This document shows positions 51,201 to 62,870 of a stretch of 64,000 nucleotides of DNA, piece after piece. The DNA comes from Datisca glomerata (lineage: Eukaryota > Streptophyta > Magnoliopsida > Cucurbitales > Datiscaceae). Each line of letters starts with the position of its first letter. The stretch's first letter is position 1. Where the stretch lies: positions 1 through 64,000 of the forward strand of contig QANY01013613.1 in NCBI GenBank assembly GCA_003255025.1, read 5' to 3'. Made by a program: the position numbers and the translations under genes. A model generated the notes under the pieces. The model did no database searches. It saw only the letters and a program-made list of their open reading frames with translations, and was not told the origin of the DNA.

Positions 51201-52009
51201 AGAACGAATTACCAAAGTGTCTAATAGATTCTGAGGTGTCGAAAGAATATTTCTAGAAAATTTCGGAAAGAATCCAAGGGGGAATTCATTTTCCAGTGAA
51301 ATACTCACACAGCTTAGCAATCTTTGTTTTATGGTCGGTAGCCGACAGTAGTTATCAATTTAGATGGAAATTTCATTAAATTTTATGTCCTAGATCAGTC
51401 ATATAAATCGTTTATGGATTTGGTATTTAAATTCGATGCACATAGTACAAACTTCTTAGTACTATATCCCTGCATTTTTGTTGAATGATGCAATTTTCAT
51501 TTCAGACCAACATTAGTAGAGAAATGGCTCTAGCTACGGTTGACTCGATATCACATGGTGCTTTTTTCACTTTTACATGGATCATCCATTTGTCTCTGTT
51601 AGAACTTGTAGCTAAATGCTTTCATTCTTTCAGTTTATAATGATTTTCTGCTGAATATCTTATCCATTTCTGTGTTTTATGTGTTGCAGAACGATACAGG
51701 CGCCGCAGTTCCTAAATTTGGTGCATGGAATGAAAGCGATCCTCAATCAGCCGAAGGTTATACTCACATTTTCAACAAAGTGCGAGAAGAGAGACAAATG
51801 GGGCCAGGAAAGGCACCGGGCACACCTACTTCGTCTTCTGCCAACTTCAAGAAGCAAAATCTGGATGACAATGCAAAGGTAGAGTCGTAGGTTTCTATTC
51901 TTTCAGCCAAAGGCGTAAATTTCATAAAAACCAGTATTTATGGAGTTTCTGATTTTATTTTACTCATGCCACTTTCCAGAGCTGTTGCTTTTGCTGGGGG
52001 AGAAACTAG
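48285..52009 (+). CDS. RIN4: RIN4-type immune regulator, four exons, 242 residues
   Basis: Exons 48285-48290 (Met-Ala only), 50606-51109, 51690-51878 and 51980-52009, all phase 0, 729 nt in total. RIN4 is a plasma-membrane protein that represses basal immunity. It is a known target of bacterial effectors such as AvrRpt2 and is guarded by NLR receptors. The sequence shows two NOI motifs: [20 protein letters not shown] at residues 7-26 and [20 protein letters not shown] at 177-196. Thr195 matches the regulatory Thr166 of Arabidopsis. The linker is Ser/Arg/Gly-rich and disordered. The last exon codes SCCFCWGRN, the Cys cluster that is lipid-modified for membrane anchoring. Without exon 4, reading through the exon 3 donor would stop at 51888 (KVES). 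Exon 2 could also start at 50609. No damage seen. Confidence 0.93.
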
Positions 52010-52940
52010 AAATCATAGATGGTGAATAAATATATAAAGGTCACTTGGCCTGCAATATTGTTGAAGGCTATATATGAAGACTATGTACTTAGGAAGCAAT
52101 GTACCCTATTATCAACTTGTATGTTGTTTTTCTAATTGGAAAACATGTATGTTTCAGGTCATTATTGATCTTCTTCTTGGCCTGTTGCTGTACTGCTTTG
52201 TTGTATACTTATTATACTTCTTATTTTGTCTATTCTATTATGACTAATGATTATTTCAATACACGACGTGTTTTGTCTCTTAGGCCTTTCAACTTGTTTT
52301 ACATGTCCCATTATTCTTATAGTGGAAGATTTGTTTGAGGAATTCGGTTTTTACTTGAGTTTTTCACATTAAATCAAGTTTTTTATTTTTTGCCTTCTCT
52401 ATTTGAATTATGATTTATCTCTGCTTGACTTTCTACTGTTTGATATATAGTTAAATCGACTACACTAAGAGTGAACTTGTTAAGTAGAGATTCTTATACC
52501 CAAGTGGTAATAGAGATGAAATCTCTCGATCTTAACACCATCTCCTACAAAATTCTGGTACTTTTGAAGCACCGAGTCTCTCAATATTTCTCTGTACCAA
52601 TTGGGCAATCTATTAATCCCATTTCATCAATTACTTAACTTGGTTTTCCTTAAGCTAACTTCTTCGTATTTTTCTCTCCAACTTTTATCTCCTACTTACA
52701 CTCACTCATCAGTCACCATCTCTCTTCTTAAGTTTGTTTGTTTTTAATAAAGGTGAGATACACAGTTCTCATTCCCACCAGAGTCCCTTCTACTAGGATG
52801 AAGAGTCTTTGTTGTTGCTTGGTAGAGGTGGTTGTTGGGTCAGATTAACCGTCTCCTAATTACTTTTGTATTAAAATATTATTTTTTTAAAATATTTTTT
52901 TCTCTTACTCTAACTTTTTGTCTGCTGTTGTTATAGACAA
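52010..52940. other. RIN4 3' UTR and intergenic DNA
   Basis: The 3' UTR probably extends 200-350 bp past 52009. The rest is T-rich with no gene seen. Confidence 0.5.
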
Positions 52941-52944
52941 TCTG

Positions 52945-53025
52945 GATCCGTCCCGCTAAAGGGTGGAAGCGGAAATTAGAAGTTGGGGGGCCGGATCCGT
53001 CCCACTAAGGGGTGGAAGTGTAATA
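52945..53025. repeat. Short direct duplication of GGATCCGTCCC...GGGTGGAAG
   Basis: GGATCCGTCCCGCTAAAGGG at about 52946 recurs with changes at about 52994 (GGATCCGTCCCACTAAGGGG), a 48-bp step. It borders the gypsy-like sequence that follows. Confidence 0.7.
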
Positions 53026-53029
53026 GGTC

Positions 53030-53860
53030 CCAATCAGAACGCAGTTAGCTTAAGGATTTTTGTTTCTCTTCGGGTGAAAAACAGTACCTTAGGTTTGTAT
53101 CCAGAAAATGCTCCCCCTTTCATTCATAATTACAGTCTTTAAATAAGTAGATCCTAACTACCCATACTCCCATTCTCCTAGACATTGTCACTAACTTGTC
53201 TAGAAAACAATATAAGCAAATAAGAAATTAACTGCTACGTGTAACCACTAACTTGCCACTAACTTGTCTAGATAGTTGCCACTAACTTCTCTTAGAAAAT
53301 AAAAGAAGCAAATAAAGGAAATATTGCTACGTGTAACCACTAATGGCATAATCTTCATCTTTTATGCCCTTCATCTTTTAGGATTCGGTTTGTGGATTCT
53401 TCTAGACGTGCGACGTGCTGGTTTTCTATCACTACCTCCCCTCCAAGTGGATCCTTGTCCTCAAGGTCCAAAGTAGGAAAACGTTCCAACAGTTCACGTG
53501 TATATTCTCAGGTTGCATTATCCTCTGATAAAGTCTACGAGTGGACCAAACTTTCCTCCTCAAACCGATCTCCTATCCTTACCCATCGCTTGTCCAGAAT
53601 AGCCAACGGCTGTATATCGATAATTTCGTCGTCAATGATGGGAGGAAGCTCTTGAGATACCAATAATATGTACCAATCAGAACGCAATTAACTTCATTGA
53701 TAATTACAGTCTTTAAATAAGTAGATCCTAACTACCCATACTCCCATTCTCCTAGAATATTGCACTAACTTGTCTAGAAAACAACAGAAACAAATAAGAA
53801 ATTAACTGCTACGTGTAACCATTAACTTGCCACTAACTCGTCATAGAAAACAAAAGAAGC
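53030..53860 (-). mobile_element. Ty3/gypsy (chromovirus) relic: chromodomain between two LTR-like copies
   Basis: The minus strand at 53652-53385 encodes the C-terminal chromodomain: ELPPIIDDEIIDIQPLAILD, KRWVRIGDRFEEESLVHS-stop, LSEDNAT-stop-EYTRELL, ERFPTLDLEDKDPLGGEVV. The two stops fall where the family has Trp. On both sides lies the same non-coding sequence (AATTACAGTCTTTAAATAAG, TAGATCCTAACTACCCATAC, CTGCTACGTGTAACCA), at about 53030-53340 and 53670-53860, probably LTR or UTR pieces. No intact gag-pol. Confidence 0.75.
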
Positions 53861-54098
53861 AAATAAATCGACATTCTAAAGACTCCCAAATTTCCCAAGA
53901 TTTAATAGGATTATTTTTGTAATTCAAAACCGCGGCTCACCAATGCACTCAAATACACATTAAGCCAACCATATTATCTCCTTCACACCCAAGTTTTATC
54001 TCTCAACCCCCCACTCACACAATACTAGCACCACACCCTACTATGACCACCCACAACTCCCTCCTTCCCATTTTCTTTTAATTTACGAACCTTTGTTG

Positions 54099-54256
54099 TA
54101 GGGGTGTTCAAAATCAAACTGAAATGGTTGAACCGAATTGAAAATGGTCGATTCGATCAGTTATTCATGTGTATTCGATTCGAAAAAATCACTTAACCGA
54201 AGTTTCGGTTCCGTTCAAATTTTTTATGGTTTTCAAACCAAACCGAAACACCCATG
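54099..54256. mobile_element. 158-bp hAT-type MITE
   Basis: Starts TAGGGGTGTTCAAAATC and ends AACCGAAACACCCATG (reverse complement CATGGGTGTTTCGG). A perfect 8-bp target duplication CTTTGTTG flanks it (54091-54098 and 54257-54264). The interior is AACCGAA/TTCGGTT-rich and non-coding. Confidence 0.85.
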
Positions 54257-54686
54257 CTTTGTTGTTCCTTCCACTTTGCTTTCTCTTTGAAATTCTCAAG
54301 CCTCCATCTCAAGTTGCTCGTCTTCTTCAGTAAGTATTTATTTCATCTCTATTTTTCTCAGTCTTTCTTCTATGCTTCCTCTATATCTCAATTTATCTTT
54401 GGTTAAATTTCTCTGCTGCATTCTTAATCCTCCTGTACTTATTTTCTTCTAGATTTCTTTTAGCAATTGTCTTAGTTGTGTGTCTCATTGAAGACTGCCA
54501 CTTCCAGCCTTTATTTTTCTGGTAAGTATTTTCCCTCTCGATTTCTCTTTCTTTTGCTATTTGTTTCCTTTTGCTTAACCCCTATTTGATCCCTCAACTT
54601 TTCACACTCTTTCTCTATCTGCTTCTCGCTATTTCTTCTCTTTGCACGTCGTAGCCGCCATCAACCTTGAAATGGTAAGCTCCATG
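54257..54686. other. CT-rich non-coding DNA before the copia element
   Basis: Contains several exon-edge-like strings (CTTCTTCAGTAAGTATT, TCTGGTAAGTATT, GAAATGGTAAGC) that give it a leader-exon look. No coding sequence can be assigned. Confidence 0.3.
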
Positions 54687-57600
54687 TGATAAAGTTTGAG
54701 AGAAAACTGAATTTCTTTTATTGTTGAACCAGAACTCAATCCACAGTTAAATACAAGCCTAAACTAACAACCAAGAATAACAACTCAACTCACCAAAGGA
54801 AAACTAACACAATCCAAATGATACAATATGAACCACTAATAATAAGACAACTCAGCAAAGAAGTCTAACTAAATATAATTAGTTAGCTAATACCCCTTCA
54901 AACTGATGTTGGTAATGGCCATCATCAGTTTGTCTCTGAACCGTTGAAAGTGAGTAGAAGAAAGTGCCTTTGTGAACACATTCGCAAGTTGATCTTGACT
55001 ATCAATAAAATGGACAGTGAGCTTTTTATGGACAACTTTTTTCCTGAATGTAATGATAATCAATCTTTATGTGCTTCGTACGAGCATGCAACACGGGATT
55101 AGACGCCAAATCTATTGTTGAAATGTTATCACACCAGAGTCTTGGAGGTTCCCTGATATAAATATGCAAGTCATATAATAGTTGTCTTAAGCAACTAAGT
55201 TCAGCAACAGTCTTTGATAAGGTACGATATTATGCCTCAGTGGAAGAGCAGGCAACAACGGTTGTTTCTTGGTAGACCAAGAAACCGGATTGGATCCAAG
55301 AAAAATAATGAAACCAATAGTGGATCTTCGATCTGAAGAATCCTCAGCCCAATCAGCATCACAATAAGCATTTAAAGTGAGGTTACATGTATTGAGCTGA
55401 ATGCCTAAGGACGATGTGCCTTTGAGATATCTGATAGTGCGTTTTATTATAGAGAAATGAGCATAAGTAGGGTGATGCATAAATTGAGAAACTTTATTAA
55501 CAACATAAGTAATATCCAGCCTAGTGAATGTAAGATATTGTAGAGCAACTGCAAGACTATGATATAAAGTAACATCCTCAAATGTAGGACTTGCAGTATG
55601 AAAAGAATCCTTGGTAGAACAAGGAGTCTGACACGATTTGGCTTGTGATAGACCTGATTTGTAAAGAATATCAGAAATATATTTGCTTTGTGTGACCAAA
55701 TAACCTAATGAATTCATCTCAACTTCTAAACCGAGGAAATACTTCAAAGGGCCCAAATCTATCATGACAAACTCTTTGTTCAACTCATGAATTAATTGAG
55801 AAATGTAGGTGTTGTTGGTGCAAGTAAGAAGAATATCATCAACATACAACAGCGAGTAAGTAAGAGAACTCTCAGCAACCTTAATAAACAGAGAAGTATC
55901 CACAAATGAAGCAATAAATCCAAGAGTAGACAGATAAGTGGTAAATCTAGAAAATCAGGTTCTAGGTGCTTGTTTGAGGCCATACAATGATTTGTTGAGT
56001 TTGCACACAAATGAAGGATAAACTGGATCAGTAAAATCAGGAGGCTGAGAACTATACACCTCTTCAAATAGAAAACCATGCAAAAATACATTTTTAACAT
56101 CAAGTTGTCTTATGTTCCATTTATATTGGGCTGCCAGGCCAATAATGATTCTGATGGTAGTCTTTTTAACTACAGGGCTAAATGTTTCATCATAATCCAA
56201 TCCAGACTGTTGATGATAGCCCTTAGCCACCAAATGAGCCTTGTACCTAGAGATAGACCCATCAACATTGTGCTTAAGTTTATAAACTCACTTACAACCT
56301 ATGATATTTTTATTCGAATGAGGTGGAGTTAAAGTCCAAGTGCCTTGTTGTTGAAGAGAAGAAAATTCTTCAGCCATTGCATTTCTCCAAGAAACAAATT
56401 TAGAGGCTTCAGTATAAGATGTTGGATCTCTAGGATGAGATTGTGAAGAAGAAGTTTGGTGAAGAGTAACAAACACTTTCTTCTTAGTTATCCCAGATTT
56501 CAGCCTAGTTGTCATAGAATGCACATTTATAACTAATGGTTGAGACTCAGTCTGAGACTCATTCTGAGATGAGAAAGAACGACCAATTGAAGAAACAATA
56601 GGTAAATTTGGTAAAACAGTAGCACTTCATGGAGAACCAGTAGTAACAGTAATTGAATTTGGTAAAACAGTGGCACTTGATGGAGAACCAACAATAAAAG
56701 GAATATCAATGGGAACAAAATCAAGCATATCACAATATTCAGATGAATTAGTATCACTTACACTAGTAGGCAAAGCAGAAGAAGTGTTGGTATCACTTAC
56801 ACTAGTAAGTGAATGATTTTGAGAAACAAAGGAACCCACATATAGTAAGAGAGGCAAAGAATCATACAAAGAAGACATTTAAGAAGAAGATGAAATATAA
56901 TTAAATGTAATAGATTCAAAAGGAAATACAGATTCATAAAAAATGACATGCCTTGAGATATGTAACTTCTGAGTTGAGGGATTAAAACACATATAACCTT
57001 TATATTGTAAAGTGTATCCTAGAAAAACGCATTGTGATGTTTTGGGTTCCAATTTGTGGGAATTATAAGGTTTCAATAAAGGATAACAAGCACACCCAAA
57101 ATTTTTTAGGTAAGAGTAATCTAGAGCATAGCTAAAAGGTTTTTCAAAAGGTGAGATATTGCCTAATGTTTTAGAGGGGAGTCAATTGATAAAAAATATG
57201 GCAGTAGCAAAAGCAAAGGACCAAAATTGAACAAGAACATAAGCTCTAAACATAAAGGCGATGGCAGTTTCAACAATATGTTGTGTTTACGTTCAGCAAC
57301 TCCATTTTGTTCAGGAGTGTAGGCACAAGAAAATTGATGAAAATTCCTTTGGAATCTAGGTATGGTGTAAGGTTTTTACTAGTAAATTCACCCCCTCCAT
57401 TAGTTCTAAGGGTTTTGAGTCTAGTAGAGAGTTTATTTTCAATATAAGGGTGAAATTTCTGAAAAACAGCATTTACTTCAGATTTATGAGTTAAGAAGAA
57501 AAGCCAAGTATACTTAGTATAGTCATCAACAAAAGATCCAGAAAATGAATAATGGGTGCAGGACCCCAAACATCACTATGCATTAATTCTAAACATGAAG

Positions 57601-59511
57601 AAGCCACATATTGGGAGTTAGGAAAAGGTCATTTTGATATTTTGCTTTGTAGAGAGCTTTGACATACACAAGAATCAATATCTTTACAAGGTATATTGAG
57701 TGTATGTAAAATAGAATGTATGACAGCATTGGGAGGATGTCCTAACCTGCCATGCCATAGAGAATTGGACACTTTATTTCCTATAAATTAATGTAGATGG
57801 AATATGATATAGACCATTCTAGCTTAGTCCATGATACAAACCATACCAGATTGTTTATCCTGAATAAGAAATAAATTGGCATCAAACAAAATTGACAATT
57901 ATTGGAGAGGCAACATTGATAAACTGACAACAAATTCCTAGAGATAGTTGGAACTCTAAGAATATTTTCAAGAATTGAAAGTATGACTAGAAGTAGTAAG
58001 AGAACCAGAACATGTATGAGTAATAGAGAGATTCTGCCCATTACCACTAGCTACTACATCCTCTCCATTATATTCAGCACTGATTTGAAGATTATTAAGA
58101 TCTGATGTAAAATGAGCATTAAATCCTTAATCTGACAGCCAAACTCTAGAATTTGCCTCAGAATTCTGTGATACATTTGCTGTCATAGTAGCCAATTGAC
58201 TGGGTGGATGACAACCTTGAAAAGAATAATTCATCTTGTTGTAGCATTCCAAAGCATTATGCCCAAATTTATTACAAATTTGGCATATAACATGATGAAG
58301 ACTGCCTGAATTCCCCAGAATTTTCATTGGTACACTGTGGGAAGAAAGGGAACTACTTGATCCATTTGTAGGTGCATTAGTTATGAGAAAGAAGAAGAAG
58401 ATCTTCCCCTTTCAGAGTTTCTACCAAAATTTGAATTCATGTTGCCTCTATTATTAAAGAATTTTCCTCTTCCACGATTATTATTGTCACGGTTCTAAGT
58501 AGAAATGAACATATCAGTTGGAGGAAATTGGGCATCAATAGATTGATGTTGTTCAGAGTTTGAGGCTTCTTCAATTTTAAGCAGAGCATGTAATTCTTCT
58601 AGAGAAATAAGATCTGATCTAGTGTAAATTATAGTCTTAAAGGCACTAAACTCACTTGGAAGTCCATTTACAGTATAAAGAAGTTATTCTTCTTCCTCAA
58701 TTACAACTGAAACAACAACTAACCTATCAGTTATAGCTTTAATCCGTTGAATATATGCATCAATGGATTCAGTAGGTTTCTTACAGGTCTTTTGATGCTC
58801 AGATTTGAGACAGAATATTAGACCTAGACAAGGAATCAAACTTTCGCTCAATGGTGAACCACAATTCACGAGAAGATTGACACCCAACAACGTACGACAG
58901 AGCTGTTGGAGACAAAGTAGCATTAATCAGAGTCATTAATGCTTGATCTAAGGTATTCTAGAAGATGAAGTCTGGAGACATTTATTTGAGAGGTAGCTTC
59001 GCCTTTTTCATTCTAGAAGAATTCGCTAGGGCACAGAATTGAACCGTCGATGAACCCAAATAGAGAGTGAGCTCGAACAATTGACAAGATTTGGTGCTTC
59101 CAAAGTATGAAATTTGTTGAACCTAAGCATATTGAAACAAGATTGCAGATATCCGTGAGCAGAAACAAAGGCGAATGTGAGCTTGAGCACGAAGAAGGAG
59201 ACACAAGGGTTCCTTACGATGAAGATGAAGATGACGCCAGAGCTGAAGTTTGAGAATCGACCATAGTTTGACGTTACTCGGTCAGTTTTGATACCATGAT
59301 AAAGTTTGAGAGAAAACTGAATTTCTTTTATTATTAAACCAAAACTCAATCCACAATTAAATACAAGCCTAAGCTAAAAGATATAAACTAACAACCAAGA
59401 ATAACATCTCAACAAAGGAAAACTAACACAATCCAAGTGATACAATATGAACTAGTAATAATAAGACGACTCAGCAAAGAAGTCTAACTAAATATAATTA
59501 GTTAGCTAATA
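54687..59511 (-). mobile_element. Nearly full-length Ty1/copia element with TA...CA ends (4,825 bp)
   Basis: LTRs at 59511-59297 (5' LTR) and 54892-54687 (3' LTR), 215 and 206 bp. In element sense each starts TATTAGCTAACTAATT and ends AACTTTATCA. A primer-site-like TGGTATCAAAACTG follows the 5' LTR and a purine run GTTTGAAGGGG precedes the 3' LTR, so the TA start is well placed. Flanks CCATG (54682-54686) and CCCTG (59512-59516) form a 5-bp duplication with one mismatch. All copia domains are present in order but broken. The short LTRs and the RNase H text resemble the Ale/Retrofit lineage (inference). Confidence 0.9.
54905..59250 (-). pseudogene. Copia gag-pol of that element, degenerate
   Basis: Minus strand. 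Gag lies at about 59200-58400 (CLGSTNFILWKHQILSIVRA; SIDAYIQRIKAITDRLVVVS). The zinc knuckle CQICNKFGHNALEC lies at about 58282-58241. The protease motif WLSDSGFNAHFTSD is at about 58130. Integrase is at about 57700-56880 (HGRLGHP-like text, NKMELLN, PKTSQCVFLGYTLQYKGY). Reverse transcriptase is at 56233-55187 (ARLVAKGYHQQ-type start, LDVKNVFLHG, LYGLKQAPRT, LLYVDDILLT with YVDD intact). RNase H is at about 55400-55200 (ADWAEDSSDRRSTIGFIIFL). Several stops and frame changes, for example around 57500 and 55920, disable the single long reading frame. Confidence 0.88.
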
Positions 59512-59516
59512 CCCTG

Positions 59517-60023
59517 TACTTCTTTCTTTCTCTCTCTCTTTTATGGTATTTCCATCTATCCCTTTCTTTCACTCCACAATTCTATTTATCTGCCATGTTC
59601 TGTTCTCTCCTCCATCTCTCTCTTTTGTTGTTTCACTTCCTTTTGATTTTAACTAGCCGAATAAATGGGTGTTTTAGACGACTCTGTTTGAATCGTTTTC
59701 ATGTAAGATTTAAAGTAAATTATTTTTTTTATTGATTTTTAAATTGATATTTGTTTACTCAGTGCCAGTTTTATATTTATCACAAACTTTAGTTTTGTGA
59801 AGATTACATTTTTCTGGTTTTAGATTTACATTGTTTTTGTTGTAGTTTCTTCATGCATTGATTTTTACATTGGTCTACTTCTACGTGGCCTTTATTACCT
59901 CATCCAAGTGGATTTTGTAATCAATTGAATGATGGGTTTCAAACAATTAAAATAAGTTATTTTTATGTGATTGAAATAATTTTATAACTCCTTAAACAAT
60001 TGAATTAATATTTGAAGTGATTA
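59517..60023. other. Non-coding DNA between the copia element and the second MULE
   Basis: CT-rich, then AT-rich. No gene or repeat recognised. Confidence 0.45.
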
Positions 60024-60489
60024 CAATGCTTATTTTTTTTGCAAAAATTAATCTCCATACTAATCATTTTACAGAAATCAACCCCTACACTATTTTTTGC
60101 TTACTCTGACCCCTGACTCACTTTTCCTTCACCTTTTCACTTTTCCCCCATTGCCCTTTTTATAAGTTGTTCAATCAAATGTCATGGTCTACTGACTTAA
60201 CACTCAAAACATCCATACTCCCCCATTTCTCCTCCTTCGTTTTTCATTTTTTCTACTTCTTCTTCATTTTCTTCTTCGTTTTCTTCTTCATCTTCTTCTT
60301 CATCTTCTTCATTCTTCCTGCAATAGCAAAAGATTGTTAGTTCTTCTTTCTGGAACAAGTATAAGTTTTGTTTTTGTCTTTCTAGAAAGCTTGAATTTTC
60401 ATGGGTTGTTCATGTTTATGGGTTTTATGGGAATATTTATTTGTTTTCTTCTTTCTAGAACGTTGTTTGAAGTTCATTTATTGTACAAG

Positions 60490-61130
60490 ATCAGATAGTG
60501 TAGTGTAAACGAGGTCTATACAAGCCTCGTATAATCATCGTGTAGACTACACGCGTGATACACGATCCATGTGTAGACCTCGTGCACACTACACGATCAT
60601 CGTGTGGTGCATCGGGAATTTCTTCAGTAGTTTACAATCATCGTATAACATCTATTACACTACACGAGGATTACACGATCATCGTGTAGTGTAAAAGATG
60701 ACCACATGATAATCGTGCACTCCTCATATACATTACACGATGACACTACACATTCATCGTATAGTCCTCGTGTAGTCTACACGATGAAACTACACGATCA
60801 TCGTGTAATCATCATGTAGGACCTATTACACTACACGAGATCTACATGATCATCATGTAGTGTACACTACGCGATGATTGCATGATGCTCGTGAAGGCCT
60901 CGTGTACACCACACGATATCCGTGAAAGCGTTATGTACACTACACGATGATTACACTATGGCTACACGATCATAGTGTAATATTCCATTTCATTATGTAT
61001 TTTTCTTGTACTGACATCCTGTGCACTATTTTGACATCATAATGCCTACACGAGTACTACACAAGCCTCGCGTAGCCGTCGTGTAGTCTATATGATGGTT
61101 ACATGGATCTCGTGTACACATCTTGTACAC
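60490..61130. repeat. Palindrome arrays of the second MULE (arrays 1 and 2 fused by a deletion)
   Basis: Over a dozen TACACGA...TCGTGTA units such as CTACACGATCATCGTGTAGT. At about 60980-61040 the text jumps from the tail of array 1 (GTAATATTCCATTTCATTAT) to the head of array 2 (CACTATTTTGACATCATAAT), which in the large MULE are about 1.7 kb apart. Confidence 0.85.
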
Positions 61131-61197
61131 TATGTACTCTGCCAATTTTAATACAGCAATATTAAATATTTTTCAGGGAGAACAACACACATAGAGA

Positions 61198-61990
61198 TTG
61201 ATGATCATAATCATCATGGCTCTTCGACCCTCTGTTCGTAAATTTTTCAGCTGCATATGTCATGTCATTGTTGTTGACGCATCCTCCTTAAAAGTCAAAT
61301 ACAAAGGGGTATTATTTGTTACAACAGTAAATGATGGAAATAACCAAGTATATCCCATTGCATTTGGCATTGCAGATTCAGAAAATAATGATTCATGGGA
61401 ATGGTTCTTCCGTAAACTTCATGATGTAATTGGTGATCCAAAAGACTTTGTGTTTATATCTGACAGACATACAAGTATACTAAATGTTGTACAAGTTGTC
61501 TTTCCCAATGCGCCTCATGGAGCTTGCATCTTCCATATGGGCCAAAATATCAAATCAATTTATAGAAAGGAAGTTGCGGTCACATTTTCTTTTAAAGTAG
61601 CAAAGGAATATCGTCGATCAAAATTTGGTCGGCTGATGACTCATTTTACATATGCATTTTCAGATATCTCACAATACGTTGGTTGCATGTCGACAGTGCA
61701 ATATTTCTATATACAATATATGTTTGAGGTTCTATAAAAATGAGGCTCTAATTGATGTGTATGCAGAAATAATACATCCACTCGGAGATCAAACGTTGGT
61801 TGGGTCATCAGCTAGGAGGTTCATGAAATGGTGGTATTGCCACCTATAATGAGGTGGCAAATTGGCAAACCTAGGACATAGAGAATTCCATCTAGAAGTG
61901 AGGAAGTAGTGAGAATCCAATTCAAACGTTATAGGCAAATTGGCGATAGCCGACAAACGTGCAGAAATCAAATTCCTCTATCTCAAGTCA
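61198..61990 (+). pseudogene. MULE transposase core of the second element, deleted
   Basis: 61198-61737 is open and reads CHVIVVDASSLKVKYKGVLF, VTTVNDGNNQVYPIAFGIAD, NNDSWEWFFRKLHDVIGDPK, APHGACIFHMGQNIKSIYRK: a good match to the MULE transposase domain (DDE type; the first Asp is in VVDAS). After FSDISQ (about 61674) a deletion jumps to the SWIM tail in another frame (LVACRQCNISIYNICLRFYK). The C-terminal tail continues to about 61985 with frame changes (RIPSRSEEVVRIQFKRY-like). The MuDR N-terminal part is absent. An upstream intron end TTTTTCAG at 61170-61177 matches the one in the large copy. Confidence 0.85.
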
Positions 61991-62092
61991 CTTAAATATA
62001 AATATTGATGTCTGTAGACTTAAATTAAATATTAATCTAGAAATATACTTGTGTTTATTATTTAATAATGTCATAAAGTTTAATTAGCCTAC

Positions 62093-62140
62093 ATGATGCC
62101 CGTGAAGTCATCGTGTAGGCTACATGAAGCCTACACTAAA
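62093..62140. repeat. Short palindrome array between the two genes of the second MULE
   Basis: A single CTACATGATGCCCGTGAAGT / CATCGTGTAGGCTACATGAA unit, equivalent to array 3 of the large copy. Confidence 0.7.
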
Positions 62141-62324
62141 CATATAGTAACCAAAAGCATTCAACAACATATAAGAAAATTGGGCATTAAAAATACAAGT
62201 TATAAAAATCCATAATTCACAATTTGAGGATGTATAAAAATAAAAAGTTTGTTAGAAAAAGCACGGTTCCGAATTCTTAAAATCATGAGCTTAAGTGTTA
62301 AAAAATTATAAAATATATCTAAAT

Positions 62325-62608
62325 TATTTTGGTACAACTATACCACGTGCAAATAACTCAATTACAATTCGTCTTCGATATTCTGACATTTTTTGTTGAG
62401 TCGTTTCTTAGAGGTTCTTCTCGTATGCGAGGGATTCGACAAATTTAAAGGTGAATACCCACAATCGAACCTACAAAATACATGAAATACGAAAACATAA
62501 TTAAATAATGTGTATGGAATTTTAAGTGAATTTTCAAAAAAAATGTATATTTCACTTACCTATTTTCTTGTTGTGTACGCTTCATGATCTCATCTTTGAT
62601 GAAGCCAT
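62325..62608 (-). pseudogene. ULP1 remnant of the second MULE
   Basis: Minus strand. The last exon is recognisable at about 62480-62330 (FDCG followed by a 1-bp deletion; further on, ELFARGIV-like text). The acceptor TTTTGTAG|GTTCG is intact, unlike in the large copy. Upstream a few codons (MKRTQQE-like) join directly to the gene's first exon, whose ATG is at 62608, through a deletion with junction near 62593. Not functional. Confidence 0.8.
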
Positions 62609-62649
62609 AACCTGTAAAAAATTCAAGGCAAATATAAGATCAGAAAATA

Positions 62650-62870
62650 TACACAATGCCCGTGTAATCATCGTGTAGAATACACGAGGGTACACGATCC
62701 TGGTGTAGTCCTCGTGTAGAGTACACGATCCTGGTGTACTCCTCATGTAGTCTACGGGAGGCTTACACGCCATCGTATAATCTTCGTGTAGACTATAAGA
62801 GGGGGACATGCTTATCATGTAACCATCATACACAAGGTTTACACAATCCTTATGTACACTACAGGTTGGC
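62650..62870. repeat. Palindrome array in the ULP1 leader of the second MULE
   Basis: Units of GTACACGATCCTGGTGTAGT and CCTCGTGTAGAGTACACGAT, equivalent to array 7 of the large copy. Confidence 0.8.
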
